A stretch of 64,000 bases of DNA from Chitinophaga pinensis DSM 2588 (GTDB lineage Bacteria; Bacteroidota; Bacteroidia; Chitinophagales; Chitinophagaceae). The DNA is taken from positions 7,744,001 through 7,808,000 of the forward strand of contig NC_013132.1 of NCBI RefSeq assembly GCF_000024005.1. The letters are read 5' to 3'. Shown one piece after another: positions 1 to 10,369 of this stretch. The first letter of the stretch is position 1, and each line of letters starts with the position of its first letter. Below the pieces are notes generated by a model. It was not told the origin of the DNA. It saw only the letters and a program-made list of their open reading frames with translations, and made no database searches. Both the position numbers and the translations under genes were made by a program.

Positions 1-1
1 A

Positions 2-1045
2 GGCTATTGGAGCAAAGCTGAGGAAAGTGTACAGACAGGCAATATATTGAAGGCAATGGCAAAAGGGACTTCTATCCTGAAGCCTGATTCCGCTGCTTCA
101 CCGGTTTTGAAAAGACTGGAAAAAGCCCTGTTGTCAAAGAACAAACGGGCCGACCTGTCGAAGATGAAACTCAAAAGTCTGCCAAAAGAGTTGTTCGCAC
201 TTAAGGAGATACAGCAGCTGAATCTGTCTAATAATCCGCTGGAAAGTCTTGATGACGAACTGGCTACTATGGACCAGGTGACTACCATTGATCTGGCAGA
301 CTGCTACCTGCAGGAAGTGCCGGAAGTATTGTCCAGGATGCCCGGACTTGAATCACTGAATCTTTCTTATAATAATATCAGTACGGTTCCGGATGCTTTT
401 GCTGCTTTACAGGGTCTTAAAAAACTGTCGTTGTTCAATTGTCAGTTAACAGCGATTCCAGCCGTTTTAAAAGATCTTCCTGCCCTGGAAGTACTGAACG
501 TCGATTATCAGAAAGAAGACGCCTTATTGACCCTGGATAGTGGCTTCCAGTCACTGAAGGAATTACACCTGAGAGGCAAGTTATTGACAGTACTTCCTAA
601 ACTGGAACACCTGGTTATAGCAGGTTTTGGTACAAGGGAATTACCGGAAGCTGTGATGGGGTGTAAAAAACTGAAGAAACTGGATATCGCTAATGCGGGC
701 AGTCTGGCAGGCTTACAGGATAATTTCTCCGTATTTCAGCAGCTGGAAGAGATCTCATTCAATCTACATGATGGTTTTCTGAATGTAAAGGTACTGGCTA
801 CATTACCCAGGCTGAAAACGGTGAATGTACGGTACTCCGGCCATACGTCGCGTAAGCGTTTCCTTGAATTACTGGAGGTACCGCAATGGTCAGTATTGTG
901 TGTGCAGGGTTCCCTTGATGATTCAACGTTGCAGAAGGAGATACTGAACCGTCCGAATCTGAAGAAACTGGAAACACGTTCCAGTTTCGGTACAGAGGTC
1001 GTTGATATTGCGGAAGCCAGGAAATGGCTGAAAATAACGATATAA
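2..1045 (+). CDS. Leucine-rich repeat protein, 5' end cut by window edge
   Basis: The frame is open from base 2 to the stop at 1045, so the real start is probably outside the window. The first possible internal starts are TTG at 47 and ATG at 56. The visible protein carries about ten leucine-rich repeats between residues ~45 and ~290, for example LSKMKLKSLPKEL and LESLNLSYNNISTVP, typical of the bacterial LRR class that forms a curved protein-binding solenoid. No signal peptide or membrane segment is visible in the part present. The role is unknown, since LRR proteins of this kind are generic binding modules. It converges on the following minus-strand hydrolase across a shared hairpin. Confident on the fold, not on function. 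Confidence 0.8.
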   Translation, partial: GYWSKAEESVQTGNILKAMAKGTSILKPDSAASPVLKRLEKALLSKNKRADLSKMKLKSLPKELFALKEIQQLNLSNNPLESLDDELATMDQVTTIDLADCYLQEVPEVLSRMPGLESLNLSYNNISTVPDAFAALQGLKKLSLFNCQLTAIPAVLKDLPALEVLNVDYQKEDALLTLDSGFQSLKELHLRGKLLTVLPKLEHLVIAGFGTRELPEAVMGCKKLKKLDIANAGSLAGLQDNFSVFQQLEEISFNLHDGFLNVKVLATLPRLKTVNVRYSGHTSRKRFLELLEVPQWSVLCVQGSLDDSTLQKEILNRPNLKKLETRSSFGTEVVDIAEARKWLKITI

Positions 1046-1061
1046 GCTATCCTCTATAAGG

Positions 1062-1095
1062 AAAATACCGGCCGCTTAATGCGAGCCGGTATTTT
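1062..1095. terminator. Bidirectional intrinsic terminator
   Basis: An 11-bp inverted repeat (1062-1072 with 1085-1095, core TACCGGC/GCCGGTA) has A-runs on the left and T-runs on the right. It lies between the converging LRR gene and hydrolase gene. The hydrolase stop codon (1076-1078) lies in the loop. Confidence 0.8.
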
Positions 1096-2218
1096 TTTTG
1101 ATCCATTCGGATATGGTGTGCAGGACTTCAGGAGCGAAATCCTCTTTTAGCTGTGATGGTTCACTGTTCGTACATTCCTTACAATGCTGAAACAGGTGAT
1201 TTAAACCTGGTGCTTTCAGCGTTGTGACATTTTTATTGTCCGCAGTATGTTGCGTGATATAAGCCAGACTGCTTTCTGCATCGACCATAATATCCTTGTC
1301 TCCGTTAATGGCCAGGAAAGGCACTTTTATCTTTTCGAGAAAAGGCGCAGGGTCAAAGCGTACATGATAACGGTACCAGGGGCCGGTAGCCATCATGACA
1401 TATGACTCCATCGGAAAAAAGAAACGGCCTTTGTCAGCAGGATCCTGTGGATGGGCCACCATATAGGCACTGTCTGCCGCCTGCCAGATCTTATATGCAT
1501 TCCGCATGTGCGCTTCCAATGCCGGTGATTGTGCGTATGCATATACCGTATCAAACATCACCTCGTTGATACTGTTAAAGCGATATTTCTTTTGTTCTGA
1601 AATAGGTGCTTTATGCACAATCATCTCATTCTGTTTTTTCAGTGCCTGCAATCCTGGTGTAGCCAGTCCCGCGAGCGAGATGATAAACGCCACATCCCGG
1701 CTTTCTGAAGCCGCAATATACGCCGCTGCACCGCCTTCACTATGACCGATCAATCCCACCTTATGCGGATTGATGCCTTTATACCCCATCAGCCAGTGCA
1801 GCCCGGTTAATGCATCATTTGCAAAATCGGCGGTAGTGGCATCTTCATATTCACCACCGGTGGCTCCCACGCCTCTGTCATCTACTCTCAGTACAGCTAT
1901 CCCATTCCTGGACAGATAATCTGCAATGACGAAAAACATCTTATGCCCTGCCATCGTACCATCTCTGTCCTGCTTACCTGTACCGGATAACAGTACCACT
2001 GCCGGACAAGGCTTCTTTGTATGTGGCATCGTCAGTGTAGCACCAAAATGCACCGTACTGTCTGCATTATAGTAATCGACATTTACAGACTGATACGGCG
2101 TATCTGCAGGAAGCGGCTGCGACCCTGGATGAAAGAAAGAAGGCAGCGTCAGTAGTAATGTATGTAAGAAACTCATGGTGTTAAAATTGCAGGAATGCAG
2201 TAAACTGCGCTCCATCAT
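1076..2218 (-). CDS. Secreted alpha/beta hydrolase (serine esterase/peptidase type)
   Basis: Predicted alpha/beta-hydrolase-fold enzyme of the dienelactone-hydrolase/acyl-peptidase-like group. The nucleophile elbow GHSEGG supplies the Ser, LSGTGKQDRDG is the probable oxyanion-hole strand, and INGDKDIMVD and LNHLFQ supply candidate Asp and His. The ATG at 2176 (residue 15) gives a clean hydrophobic leader (MSFLHTLLLTLP), whereas the upstream ATG at 2218 adds 14 residues behind an AAAGAG-like motif, so the start is open. It is the last gene of the ECF sigma-FecR-SusCD operon, 27 bases after the thioredoxin-domain gene, which suggests periplasmic processing of whatever the SusCD pair imports. 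The substrate cannot be deduced. Confidence 0.85.
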   Translation of the reverse strand: MMERSLLHSCNFNTMSFLHTLLLTLPSFFHPGSQPLPADTPYQSVNVDYYNADSTVHFGATLTMPHTKKPCPAVVLLSGTGKQDRDGTMAGHKMFFVIADYLSRNGIAVLRVDDRGVGATGGEYEDATTADFANDALTGLHWLMGYKGINPHKVGLIGHSEGGAAAYIAASESRDVAFIISLAGLATPGLQALKKQNEMIVHKAPISEQKKYRFNSINEVMFDTVYAYAQSPALEAHMRNAYKIWQAADSAYMVAHPQDPADKGRFFFPMESYVMMATGPWYRYHVRFDPAPFLEKIKVPFLAINGDKDIMVDAESSLAYITQHTADNKNVTTLKAPGLNHLFQHCKECTNSEPSQLKEDFAPEVLHTISEWIKKNTGSH

Positions 2219-2245
2219 ATCTCTTTACTTTTTTATTATCAACCA

Positions 2246-4213
2246 TCATTTTGCTTCGCGGGCCAGTGATACCATGGTGCTGATTTCATCTGCCAGCGCA
2301 CTCGGACTACCATAGTAGCCTACCTGTGCAAAACGGATGTTACCCTTTCCATCAATCACTACCTTGAAAGGTATACCAGAAGTCTGGATGGCTTTAGCAT
2401 ATCCGGCATAAGCGTCTTCACCCTTGTCAAACAGCACTTTGAACGGATATTTTTTCTGCGCGATAAAAGATTTCACTTTAGTTCTGTAGTCCGCGTCTCT
2501 CTCCTGCGTATCTACAAAGAAGAACACAACAGAAGTATCGTTTTTAAAACGCTCCTGCGCCATCTGCATACCTGGCATCGCTGCTTTACAAGGACCGCAC
2601 CAGGTAGCCCAGAAGTCCAGTACCACTACCTTACCGGCCAGTGAAGACAGAGATACCGGTTTTCCATCCATCAGGTCAAGAGAGAAAGGAATAGCAGGAC
2701 GATTAATCATTGCCTTCTGCACATCTTCTACCAACAGTTCCATAGTGTGCGCATCTTTCAGAGAAGACAACCACGCATCAAATCCATCGGCATTTTTATG
2801 TGTGTTCAAGTATTCTTTTTTCAGTAATTCAAAGATGCGGGCAGATGCCTGATTCAGTCGTACGCTGTTATGCAGTACTTCAGAAAGCTCTTTATTTTTA
2901 CCAGCTTTCAGCAAGAGTTCTGCCTGTAATTCGTTCAGTTTCGCCCGGCTATACTGATATCGTTCCTGGGCATGGTTAGCCAGTTGCATCGCTTCTTTAT
3001 CACGGCCCGTCTCATGCAATATCTGGGCATGTGTGATCTGATCATTTGCAAATATTCTGTCACACTCTTCCGCCCATTGTTCAGGAGAGTAATAGAAGTA
3101 CTCCTTCGGGCGATGTGCCTTCAGGTATTCCACTCTTTCCATGATAGCAACTGCAACAGGATAGACCTGTTTTGCAGTCAGTGTTTTCCAGTCTTCGTAT
3201 GGTATTTCCACCAGCTTATAGTATGCCTGGGCCATTGCACTGACAGGCGCCTTTGCTGCATAACGCGGCAGTAAAGTGCTGTCATTCTTCGCGATGTAGT
3301 TAGCGAAAATAGTTTTGTACACACGGTCAAAACTGATATCAGCCAGTTTATCCAGGGTGGCATCCGGTGTATAATCCAGTACGAATTGTTCCGCCATCGC
3401 GAAGTTCTTCCTAGGATCGTGTTCACGTATGAATGCCTGATACGCATCCTGCTTACTGAGGATGCCTTTAGGATAGCGCTGGCGCATTACAGTACGGACA
3501 GAGTCCGCTTTGCCTTTGTTTTTCAGATAACGCTCTGCAATAACAGCGATCTCATACATTTCCTTTTCTGTCTGATCAGGAAGACTCATGAGATAAGCAG
3601 CCGCACGCCGGATGCGTGGTAAGGTATCCGTAGGACCGCCTTGTGGCATCGTCATATTGGCATAGGCGATGATAAAAGGATACGCCAGCGCACGGGAAGC
3701 ACCCTGCTGATAGCCGATTTCCTGGTTTAACCAGAAATAATAAGCCGTATCACTGATCTGGAAATTCCTGTAATAACCCGGAATCCCCATTCCATATCTT
3801 TCGGCACGGAGCATACCATACCCTGCGTAAGCACCTTTGTATTGTCTGCCGGGTTGTGCATTCATGATCACATAACCCGCATCATCGTTGCTGTCAGTCA
3901 CCTCTCCTGCTCTGAATTTAAAGGCGATCAGACCGACAGTGGAGTCCAGCCGTACATCTGCCTCATAAACACCCTTTACAGCCTGTTTTAAGCGTAGGTC
4001 AACTACTGACCAGTGGTAAAGTGTGTCAAAGTAATATGCGACCGCCTTTACCGGTTTGCCTGTCTTTAACAGGGTACTATCAGGACGGTAGGTCACATGC
4101 ACCTTATCTCCCAGCTTGGGTCTCTCGGGTGACAGCTCAAATTTCTGCTGCGCACCTGCACTTACGGCGGTCATGGAAGCCAGCATCAGCAGCGCAATTC
4201 CAGATAATTTCAT
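2246..4213 (-). CDS. Large periplasmic TlpA-like thioredoxin-domain protein
   Basis: 655 residues with a signal peptide (cleavage near SAGAQQ). A long N-terminal region of about 500 residues starts with a beta-rich segment and continues as helical, TPR-like sequence. The C-terminal thioredoxin domain (about 510-655) has the redox motif WCGPC at ~538-542 and the cis-Pro segment SGIP at ~613. TlpA/ResA-type proteins reduce or isomerise disulfides in the periplasm. Such N-terminally extended versions are common next to SusCD pairs in Bacteroidota, but their clients are not known. It lies 31 bases downstream of the SusD gene in the same operon. Two roles fit: maturation of a secreted partner, or reduction of an imported disulfide-containing peptide. 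Neither is shown. Confidence 0.85.
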   Translation of the reverse strand: MKLSGIALLMLASMTAVSAGAQQKFELSPERPKLGDKVHVTYRPDSTLLKTGKPVKAVAYYFDTLYHWSVVDLRLKQAVKGVYEADVRLDSTVGLIAFKFRAGEVTDSNDDAGYVIMNAQPGRQYKGAYAGYGMLRAERYGMGIPGYYRNFQISDTAYYFWLNQEIGYQQGASRALAYPFIIAYANMTMPQGGPTDTLPRIRRAAAYLMSLPDQTEKEMYEIAVIAERYLKNKGKADSVRTVMRQRYPKGILSKQDAYQAFIREHDPRKNFAMAEQFVLDYTPDATLDKLADISFDRVYKTIFANYIAKNDSTLLPRYAAKAPVSAMAQAYYKLVEIPYEDWKTLTAKQVYPVAVAIMERVEYLKAHRPKEYFYYSPEQWAEECDRIFANDQITHAQILHETGRDKEAMQLANHAQERYQYSRAKLNELQAELLLKAGKNKELSEVLHNSVRLNQASARIFELLKKEYLNTHKNADGFDAWLSSLKDAHTMELLVEDVQKAMINRPAIPFSLDLMDGKPVSLSSLAGKVVVLDFWATWCGPCKAAMPGMQMAQERFKNDTSVVFFFVDTQERDADYRTKVKSFIAQKKYPFKVLFDKGEDAYAGYAKAIQTSGIPFKVVIDGKGNIRFAQVGYYGSPSALADEISTMVSLAREAK

Positions 4214-4244
4214 TGATTTCCTTTTTATGATTCATTGATACTGA

Positions 4245-5624
4245 TCACGGATTCTGTTGAATCTCCGGGTTCAGATTGATGTAGTATTGTGCTATCGGGA
4301 ATACATATCTGTTACTCGTAGGGTCTAGTCTATAAGTGGCGCCCTGCCAGGTGCGGGTATATGTTTTTCTGAACAGAGGATCGTCCTTCAGGCGACGCTG
4401 GTCAAACCATGGCAGCATCCGGCAGAAGAATTCACGGCGACGCTCCTGGATGACTTTTACGATAGCATCATTCACATCGGTCGCTGTCAACACTACATAG
4501 TCAGCTGCCTGGAAACGCTTCTCCCGCAGTTTATTTACCAGTTCCATTGCAGCACCGGCATTGTTATTCCTGGCGAGGCTTTCTGCCTTGATCAACATCA
4601 TCTCCGGTACGGATGTACCAATACTACGGTTCTCGTAGTTGATCCTTTCGTAAGAGAAGAAGCGGCCTGTATAACCAGCTCCCAGCATGGAAGGCGCATC
4701 AGCGGTAAACAACTGATAACGCATATCCTTCGTACCCAACAGATCCAGCAGTTCCTGGCTTAAACGCATCGTAGTAGGCGCCCAGGCGAAGGAAGTACCT
4801 GCAATTTTACTCAGGATGGTCTCCGGATTATTTCTGCGTAAAGGCACTGCACCGGCAGTCAGGTCCAGCAAAGTAGATTTAACAGCCAATGCACTGTCTG
4901 CATACGTACCTGCCGCAGGATAGTTACCCATCAGCAGATACATCCTTGCCAGCAATGACCAGGCAGCCGCTTTCCCAGGCAGTGTATTGTATTGTGTAGT
5001 CCGTGGCAATGACAGCGCAGCAGTTTTCAGATCTGCTTCAATACGGCTATATACAGCGGCAACAGTTGCACGGTTCAGTGGCTGGTCCAGAGAAGGCGTG
5101 ACCAGCAATGGTACGCCCGGATCCGCAGCAGCAGTACCGGCATTGTATGGTTTACCGTATTCATTCACCAGGTTCAGATAAGCATCTGCACGATGGGTCA
5201 GTGCTTCTGCCATCAACTCCGCTTTCTCTTCCGCAGTACCGTCTGTTACACCGGGTACTTCATCCAGGATCACGTTACAGTTGTAAATACGTCCATAATA
5301 AGTGTCCCAGTCTCTGTCCCTGTCAAGCGTATTTTCATAGATCGGCGTGCGCCAGGTATACGTATTTCTGAAGAAAGCACTGCTGATCGTATTGTTGATG
5401 GCTACCTGCTGTGTGCTGTCCGTAATCTCTATATCCTGAGATGCGAGATCCGGCAGATAAGCACCGTATTCATAGGTATCTGTATAATTAAGCAGATAGC
5501 GGTAATTGCTGATCTGACCAGGAATCAGCGATCCCTGGGTTTTGATATCTGTATATTTTGAACAACCTGCGGTCAGGATCATCGTACCCAGTACCGCTGC
5601 TGCTATATTGATCATTTTCATCAT
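4245..5624 (-). CDS. SusD/RagB family nutrient-binding outer-membrane lipoprotein
   Basis: 459 residues with a lipoprotein signal (lipobox LTAGC, Cys at ~21), so it is predicted to be anchored in the outer membrane facing outwards. The sequence shows the SusD hallmarks: an N-terminal helical TPR region with the segment ALTHRADAYLNLVNEYGKPY, and the conserved C-terminal block VIQERRREFFCRMLPWFDQRRL. SusD proteins form the lid of the SusC transporter and capture the ligand. It starts 16 bases after the SusC stop, so the two are co-transcribed. The ligand class is unknown. The absence of glycoside hydrolases and the presence of a thioredoxin protein and a hydrolase argue mildly against a glycan. 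Confidence 0.93.
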   Translation of the reverse strand: MMKMINIAAAVLGTMILTAGCSKYTDIKTQGSLIPGQISNYRYLLNYTDTYEYGAYLPDLASQDIEITDSTQQVAINNTISSAFFRNTYTWRTPIYENTLDRDRDWDTYYGRIYNCNVILDEVPGVTDGTAEEKAELMAEALTHRADAYLNLVNEYGKPYNAGTAAADPGVPLLVTPSLDQPLNRATVAAVYSRIEADLKTAALSLPRTTQYNTLPGKAAAWSLLARMYLLMGNYPAAGTYADSALAVKSTLLDLTAGAVPLRRNNPETILSKIAGTSFAWAPTTMRLSQELLDLLGTKDMRYQLFTADAPSMLGAGYTGRFFSYERINYENRSIGTSVPEMMLIKAESLARNNNAGAAMELVNKLREKRFQAADYVVLTATDVNDAIVKVIQERRREFFCRMLPWFDQRRLKDDPLFRKTYTRTWQGATYRLDPTSNRYVFPIAQYYINLNPEIQQNP

Positions 5625-5640
5625 CCCGATTTTTCAGTTG

Positions 5641-8600
5641 TTATAAACCAATGTTGATCATCAGACTGTAATTCGTCGTTGGCGGCAGGTGCATCACCGT
5701 GCTGCTCAATGCCGGAACGAAATCCGGATCCAGTCCTACGTCGTTCTTTTTCCATATCAGTCCCAGGTTGCGTACAACGCCACTTACCTTGATATTCTTT
5801 GCAAATACTTTTCCCGCAAAGGCTTCCGGCAACTGGTATCCCAGTGATAATTCACGGAAACGGATGTAATCACCCGGCTGCACATTTACATCTGAGAAAG
5901 CATAACGGAAAGCTGCCAGTGGAGAATAAGCATTACCCACAACAGGTACTACTGTCTTTTCTTCATCACCTGGTTGCTGCCAGCGATCAGCAATATCAGC
6001 ACTCAGGCTGTAACTGAATGTTCTTGTACTTGGATAATTAGATACTGCTGGTTTCAGGAATACATTGCCGAAGCTATAAGTGATCAGCGCATACATTGAC
6101 CAGTTTTTATAACGGAAGGTGTTATTCACAGAACCGTAGTACGGTGCAGAACGACGACCGGTATATTTCAACGCATCCACACTGGTCACGTTCTGAGACG
6201 GCAGTAACTTCTCTCCTTTTTCATTGTAGATCTGTGTGAGACCGGTGCTGCTCAGACCCGCATTCTTATATACCCATACACCATCAGAAGGATAACCATT
6301 CAGGACGGTATTAGATAAACTGGAATACAGGGAGGTAGTTGGTCCGAAGCGGTTATCTGTTACTTTATTACTGTTGTAAGAAAATGTCAGACCAACGCTC
6401 CATCCGAAGCTTTTGCTGTCTATTACGGCACCATTGACAGCGATATCTATACCACGGTTGGACATCGTCACGCCATTTCTGCTGAGTGTATTATTAGCCC
6501 CCACATAAGTCGGATTTATTTCCAGCGGATAAATGATATCTTTTCCCTTTTTGTTATAGACTTCAAACATACCACTCAGTCGTCCATTGAACAGGGAGTA
6601 GTCGATACCTAAGTTGGTCACGTAAGTGCTTTCCCAACGGAGGGCAGGATTGGCGTAAGCAGTGATGGTCGCATATGGCAGCCCTGTCTGAAAATCAGAA
6701 GTACCTATACCGATATTTGTAAAGGGACGCAGTTCACGGTTGATGTTACCATTCACACCGTAAGTAGCACGTAAGGTCAGATTGCTGATCCAGCTCAGCT
6801 GTCTCATGAAATCTTCCCGTGTGATATTCCAGCTTGCACCGGCAGACCAGAAAGGCTTTGCCCTGAATTTCCTGTCGAGACCAAAGTTGTTATAGTCGTC
6901 GTAACGCACACTGGCAGAAAAGGTATACCTGCTCATGAGGGTGTAGGCCGCATTACCGAAGTAGGAAAGAAAACGGTTCCTGCGGTCTGTCTGAGAAGGA
7001 GCACCCGCAAATACAGAACTATAGAAGATCGTTGAATAAGGGGTCAGGTAATCCACATTCTGCGAGATACCAGTTTCAGGATTATAACCGTACAGCGTGA
7101 ACGTGGAGGAACCCGCATTTGTTTCGCGTATTTCCGCACCAGCCAGCGCATTCAGTTCGTGGATGCTACCAAAACCTCTGTTAAAGGAGAACTGACCTCT
7201 GAGACTATGGTTATCCTGTGTGGTATAGTTGTTTGAAAAGATCGCGCCTTCCGGTACGTTCTTTCTGAGCTGACCATTCTGCATCACTGTACCCTGGTTG
7301 AAAATATTACGTGTGTAAAATGATTTCACATCATTCAATACTTCGTTTTTGAAGTTCACACGTTCCACGGCATAGGAACCGTTAAATGTCAGTCCTTTGT
7401 AGATCGGAATATTAAGACTCAGGTTACCGGAATAGTTGTTATCGGATGCACTGTTATTGACCAGTTTGAGTTCGTCGATATAGTTGTATGACCAATCTTT
7501 ATACCCCATTGCGGTCAATGAATCAGCATAGTGTTCGCCTATACCATAGTAATACCTTGTAGGATTACCATTGCCATCTGCGATGGAGTTGTAAGGCAGG
7601 AATGTATTCGCACCGTTCAGCAATGCGCCGGCGCCTTTACCATTCTGCTTGTAGTTAAAGAAAGATCCTTTGAGGCTTAAAGCCAGGGTGATCTTTTTAA
7701 TGATCTTCAGTTCCTGGTTGGCTGTGAGTGTGATCCTTTCGCCTACGCTGCCGACAGTACTCGGACTCTCTTTTGCATAAGAGCCGGATACGAAATAGGT
7801 ATGCACATCGGAGCCACCGCTGATAGACAGGTTATAGTTCTGACTGGTGGCACGCTGTAACAGGTAGTCTTCTATCTGACCATAGTTATTGATGGATCCC
7901 AGGCGGGTAACAGCGGCATCATATTCTGCCTGGGTGATCCTGCCACTACGCAGCTGATAAGCCAGGTCAGTACCTTCGTTGACAAAATATTTAACACCGG
8001 AGGTATAGGGATTATAGGTGGAAGCATTGATCACGCCTTTGTCTACCAGTTCTTTCTCATAAGCAAGTACCTGACTGGAATTCATCAATGGCAGATAACT
8101 TACAGCTGGCCTGGCCTGTGTGCCGAAACCTGCGGAGAAGTTCACAGCCGGCTGACGCATTCTGCCTTTCTTTGTTGTTACTACGATCACACCATTAGCT
8201 GCACGGGCGCCCCAGATAGAGGCTGCTGCTGCATCACGCAGGAAAGTGATCTGTTCAATATCATTCGGATTGAAGGTCTTCAGGTCCATTTCAGTAGGGA
8301 AACCATCAATTACGACCAATGGCATACTTTCACTTCTGATGGTGGTTGTACCACGGATATTCACACCATAGTCATTACGGCCGATCGTTCTTGTATTACT
8401 ATTAATGGCGGGTGTCACGTTATCATACACAAAACTGTTATCACCGGAAGTGACCTGCAGCTGTAAGCCGGGCACCTGTCCTTCGAGACGTTGTAATACG
8501 TTGGCAGTAGGTACTTTCTCCAGTTCTTTTGCTGTCACGACTCCGAAAGATCCGGTGGCACGTTCTTTAGGCAGATTCACATAACCGGTAGAGACTACTT

Positions 8601-9297
8601 CAACAGGCTTCAGATAACCGGTTTTATCTTTCAGTTTTACGTCGTAATAAGTCGTTCTGGAGAGTTGTAATTCCTGTGTTTCATAGGCTACACAGGAGAT
8701 CTGCAGACTACGCGTATTCAAAGGCACTTTTAGCTTGAATTCACCCTGCGCATTCGTCAGTGTCATGACATTCGTACCAGGCACTCTTACGGTAGCGGAG
8801 GTGATAGGCGCTGCGTTGTCGTCAGTCACGACGCCAAACAGGAAGCGCGTATTATCCTGTTCACCGTCACCGTTACCGATCTCTATCTGTATTGACCGTA
8901 CAGGCTGGCCGGGAGCTGCCTGTGAAGGGGCAGCTTCTTCCGGAGCCATCTGATTGGTTTTTGATCTTTCTTTGTCTCTGGCAGCTGCATCAGGTTGTTT
9001 AGCAAATACGGCATATTGTGTATTGCTTAGTTTTCTGAATTGCAGGTGATAAGGTTTCAGAATAACATCAAGATATCCTTCCACGTTTTTAAAACTGGCG
9101 TCCGGCAGCACCTTAGCGGTCTTATTAGCTACCAGTTCATCTTCATAGATAAAGGATACATGGAACCTGGAAGAGGCGTTTTTAAGCGCTTCTTTCAGCG
9201 AAATTCCCGGTTGATTTTGGCGGGTTACGGCAGCAAATATCTGCAAGCTGCATAAGAGCAGACAGCAGAAGGCCGCAACCTTTTTCAGATTGATCAT
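5641..9297 (-). CDS. SusC/RagA TonB-dependent transporter with STN signalling domain
   Basis: 1218 residues. In order: a signal peptide (MINLKKVAAFCCLLLCSLQIFAA), a secretin/TonB N-terminal short domain (STN, about 35-105), a linker, a carboxypeptidase-regulatory-like beta-sandwich (about 150-225), the plug with the SusC signature VIDGFP and DAAAASIWGARAANGVIVVTTKKG (~345-370), and a 22-strand barrel to the C-terminus. The STN domain is the part that talks to a FecR anti-sigma factor, and the FecR and ECF sigma genes lie directly upstream, so trans-envelope induction by the imported ligand is expected. It is paired with the next SusD gene. The substrate is not known. Confidence 0.95.
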   Translation of the reverse strand: MINLKKVAAFCCLLLCSLQIFAAVTRQNQPGISLKEALKNASSRFHVSFIYEDELVANKTAKVLPDASFKNVEGYLDVILKPYHLQFRKLSNTQYAVFAKQPDAAARDKERSKTNQMAPEEAAPSQAAPGQPVRSIQIEIGNGDGEQDNTRFLFGVVTDDNAAPITSATVRVPGTNVMTLTNAQGEFKLKVPLNTRSLQISCVAYETQELQLSRTTYYDVKLKDKTGYLKPVEVVSTGYVNLPKERATGSFGVVTAKELEKVPTANVLQRLEGQVPGLQLQVTSGDNSFVYDNVTPAINSNTRTIGRNDYGVNIRGTTTIRSESMPLVVIDGFPTEMDLKTFNPNDIEQITFLRDAAAASIWGARAANGVIVVTTKKGRMRQPAVNFSAGFGTQARPAVSYLPLMNSSQVLAYEKELVDKGVINASTYNPYTSGVKYFVNEGTDLAYQLRSGRITQAEYDAAVTRLGSINNYGQIEDYLLQRATSQNYNLSISGGSDVHTYFVSGSYAKESPSTVGSVGERITLTANQELKIIKKITLALSLKGSFFNYKQNGKGAGALLNGANTFLPYNSIADGNGNPTRYYYGIGEHYADSLTAMGYKDWSYNYIDELKLVNNSASDNNYSGNLSLNIPIYKGLTFNGSYAVERVNFKNEVLNDVKSFYTRNIFNQGTVMQNGQLRKNVPEGAIFSNNYTTQDNHSLRGQFSFNRGFGSIHELNALAGAEIRETNAGSSTFTLYGYNPETGISQNVDYLTPYSTIFYSSVFAGAPSQTDRRNRFLSYFGNAAYTLMSRYTFSASVRYDDYNNFGLDRKFRAKPFWSAGASWNITREDFMRQLSWISNLTLRATYGVNGNINRELRPFTNIGIGTSDFQTGLPYATITAYANPALRWESTYVTNLGIDYSLFNGRLSGMFEVYNKKGKDIIYPLEINPTYVGANNTLSRNGVTMSNRGIDIAVNGAVIDSKSFGWSVGLTFSYNSNKVTDNRFGPTTSLYSSLSNTVLNGYPSDGVWVYKNAGLSSTGLTQIYNEKGEKLLPSQNVTSVDALKYTGRRSAPYYGSVNNTFRYKNWSMYALITYSFGNVFLKPAVSNYPSTRTFSYSLSADIADRWQQPGDEEKTVVPVVGNAYSPLAAFRYAFSDVNVQPGDYIRFRELSLGYQLPEAFAGKVFAKNIKVSGVVRNLGLIWKKNDVGLDPDFVPALSSTVMHLPPTTNYSLMINIGL

Positions 9298-9346
9298 GCC
9301 TGTTGTGATTTTGAATTAAAAACTTGTCCCCTTTCTTGTCAGATTG

Positions 9347-10369
9347 TTAGTTGGGTGTGATTATGATGGTTGATTCTCCCTGTTGTGATACATCTGCATG
9401 TAGTATCAAAGCAAGCGCATTAATTAATACCTGTTTATCCTTCATGTCTATTTCCCCGCTGATCTTCTTCTGAAGCAGGGAAGTGTCGTTCAGCCGGATA
9501 TTATAACCCCAGTCATCTTCCAGCCTTGCGAAGAGATCAGCTACGCTGGTTTGTTCCAGTTGCAGTTTCTGTTCCTGCCAGCTGGTGTAGTTAGCGACCG
9601 GTACTACTTTTTTCTCCAGTCTTTTCTGATTGAATGTGGCCAGTTCTCCGGGGCTGGACAGGAGTTGCTCTTTCCCGTCGGCCGCCACCATGACCTTTCC
9701 TGTAGTCAGCATTACATCACTGATCCCTCTGCGGCTGCGCACGTTGAATGATGTACCAAGGACCTGTACATCGATATCGCCGCTGTGCACTTCAAAGCGT
9801 TGAGAGGCATTGTTACTGGCTACCGGTTTTACGTCAAAGAAGGCTTCCCCTTCCACCCAGACTTCCCTGGGTGATCCGGCTTTCCATTGTTCACTATATC
9901 GTAAGCTTGAATTACCATTCAGTTTTACCTGTGTGCCATCTGGCAGCAAAACGCCTTTTACCTCTCCGTAACCGGAAGCGATACTCACTTCTCTGGTTAC
10001 CGGGCGAAATATCAGCCATACGGCGATAGCTGCTACGGCTACAGCGGCTGCAGCTGTCCATACCGGTCGTATCGTACGCAGGATGGAACGACGTGGCATG
10101 GCCAGTTGAGTATCTGGCAAAGCTGCCTGGATACGCTTCCAGTTATCTTCCTGCTGTTGCGCGGAAGGCTTGTCAGCCAATGCATACATACTACGTGCGA
10201 TCTCACCGGCACGGGCGATATCGGCAGTTTTATGCGGATAAGTCAACAGGAATTGCTCCCAGAACTGGTTACCAGCAGCATCAGGGAACCTTACCCATTC
10301 CAGGAAGTAAGGATCTGCGGCCAGTTGGATGGCAGTAAAGCTGGCATAGTAATGAACGGAGCGTTTCAT
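9347..10369 (-). CDS. FecR-family anti-sigma regulator
   Basis: 340 residues with FecR topology: a cytoplasmic N-terminal part (about 1-95) that should bind the sigma factor, one membrane segment (AAAAVAVAAIAVWLIF, ~110-125), the periplasmic FecR domain (FEVHSGDIDVQVLGTSFNV and neighbouring strands), and a C-terminal DUF4974-type domain (about 270-340) that resembles an STN fold. The gene lies between the ECF sigma gene and the STN-containing SusC gene, the standard order of an inducible cell-surface-signalling cassette. The 49-base gap to SusC allows co-transcription. There is nothing unusual in the sequence. Confidence 0.92.
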   Translation of the reverse strand: MKRSVHYYASFTAIQLAADPYFLEWVRFPDAAGNQFWEQFLLTYPHKTADIARAGEIARSMYALADKPSAQQQEDNWKRIQAALPDTQLAMPRRSILRTIRPVWTAAAAVAVAAIAVWLIFRPVTREVSIASGYGEVKGVLLPDGTQVKLNGNSSLRYSEQWKAGSPREVWVEGEAFFDVKPVASNNASQRFEVHSGDIDVQVLGTSFNVRSRRGISDVMLTTGKVMVAADGKEQLLSSPGELATFNQKRLEKKVVPVANYTSWQEQKLQLEQTSVADLFARLEDDWGYNIRLNDTSLLQKKISGEIDMKDKQVLINALALILHADVSQQGESTIIITPN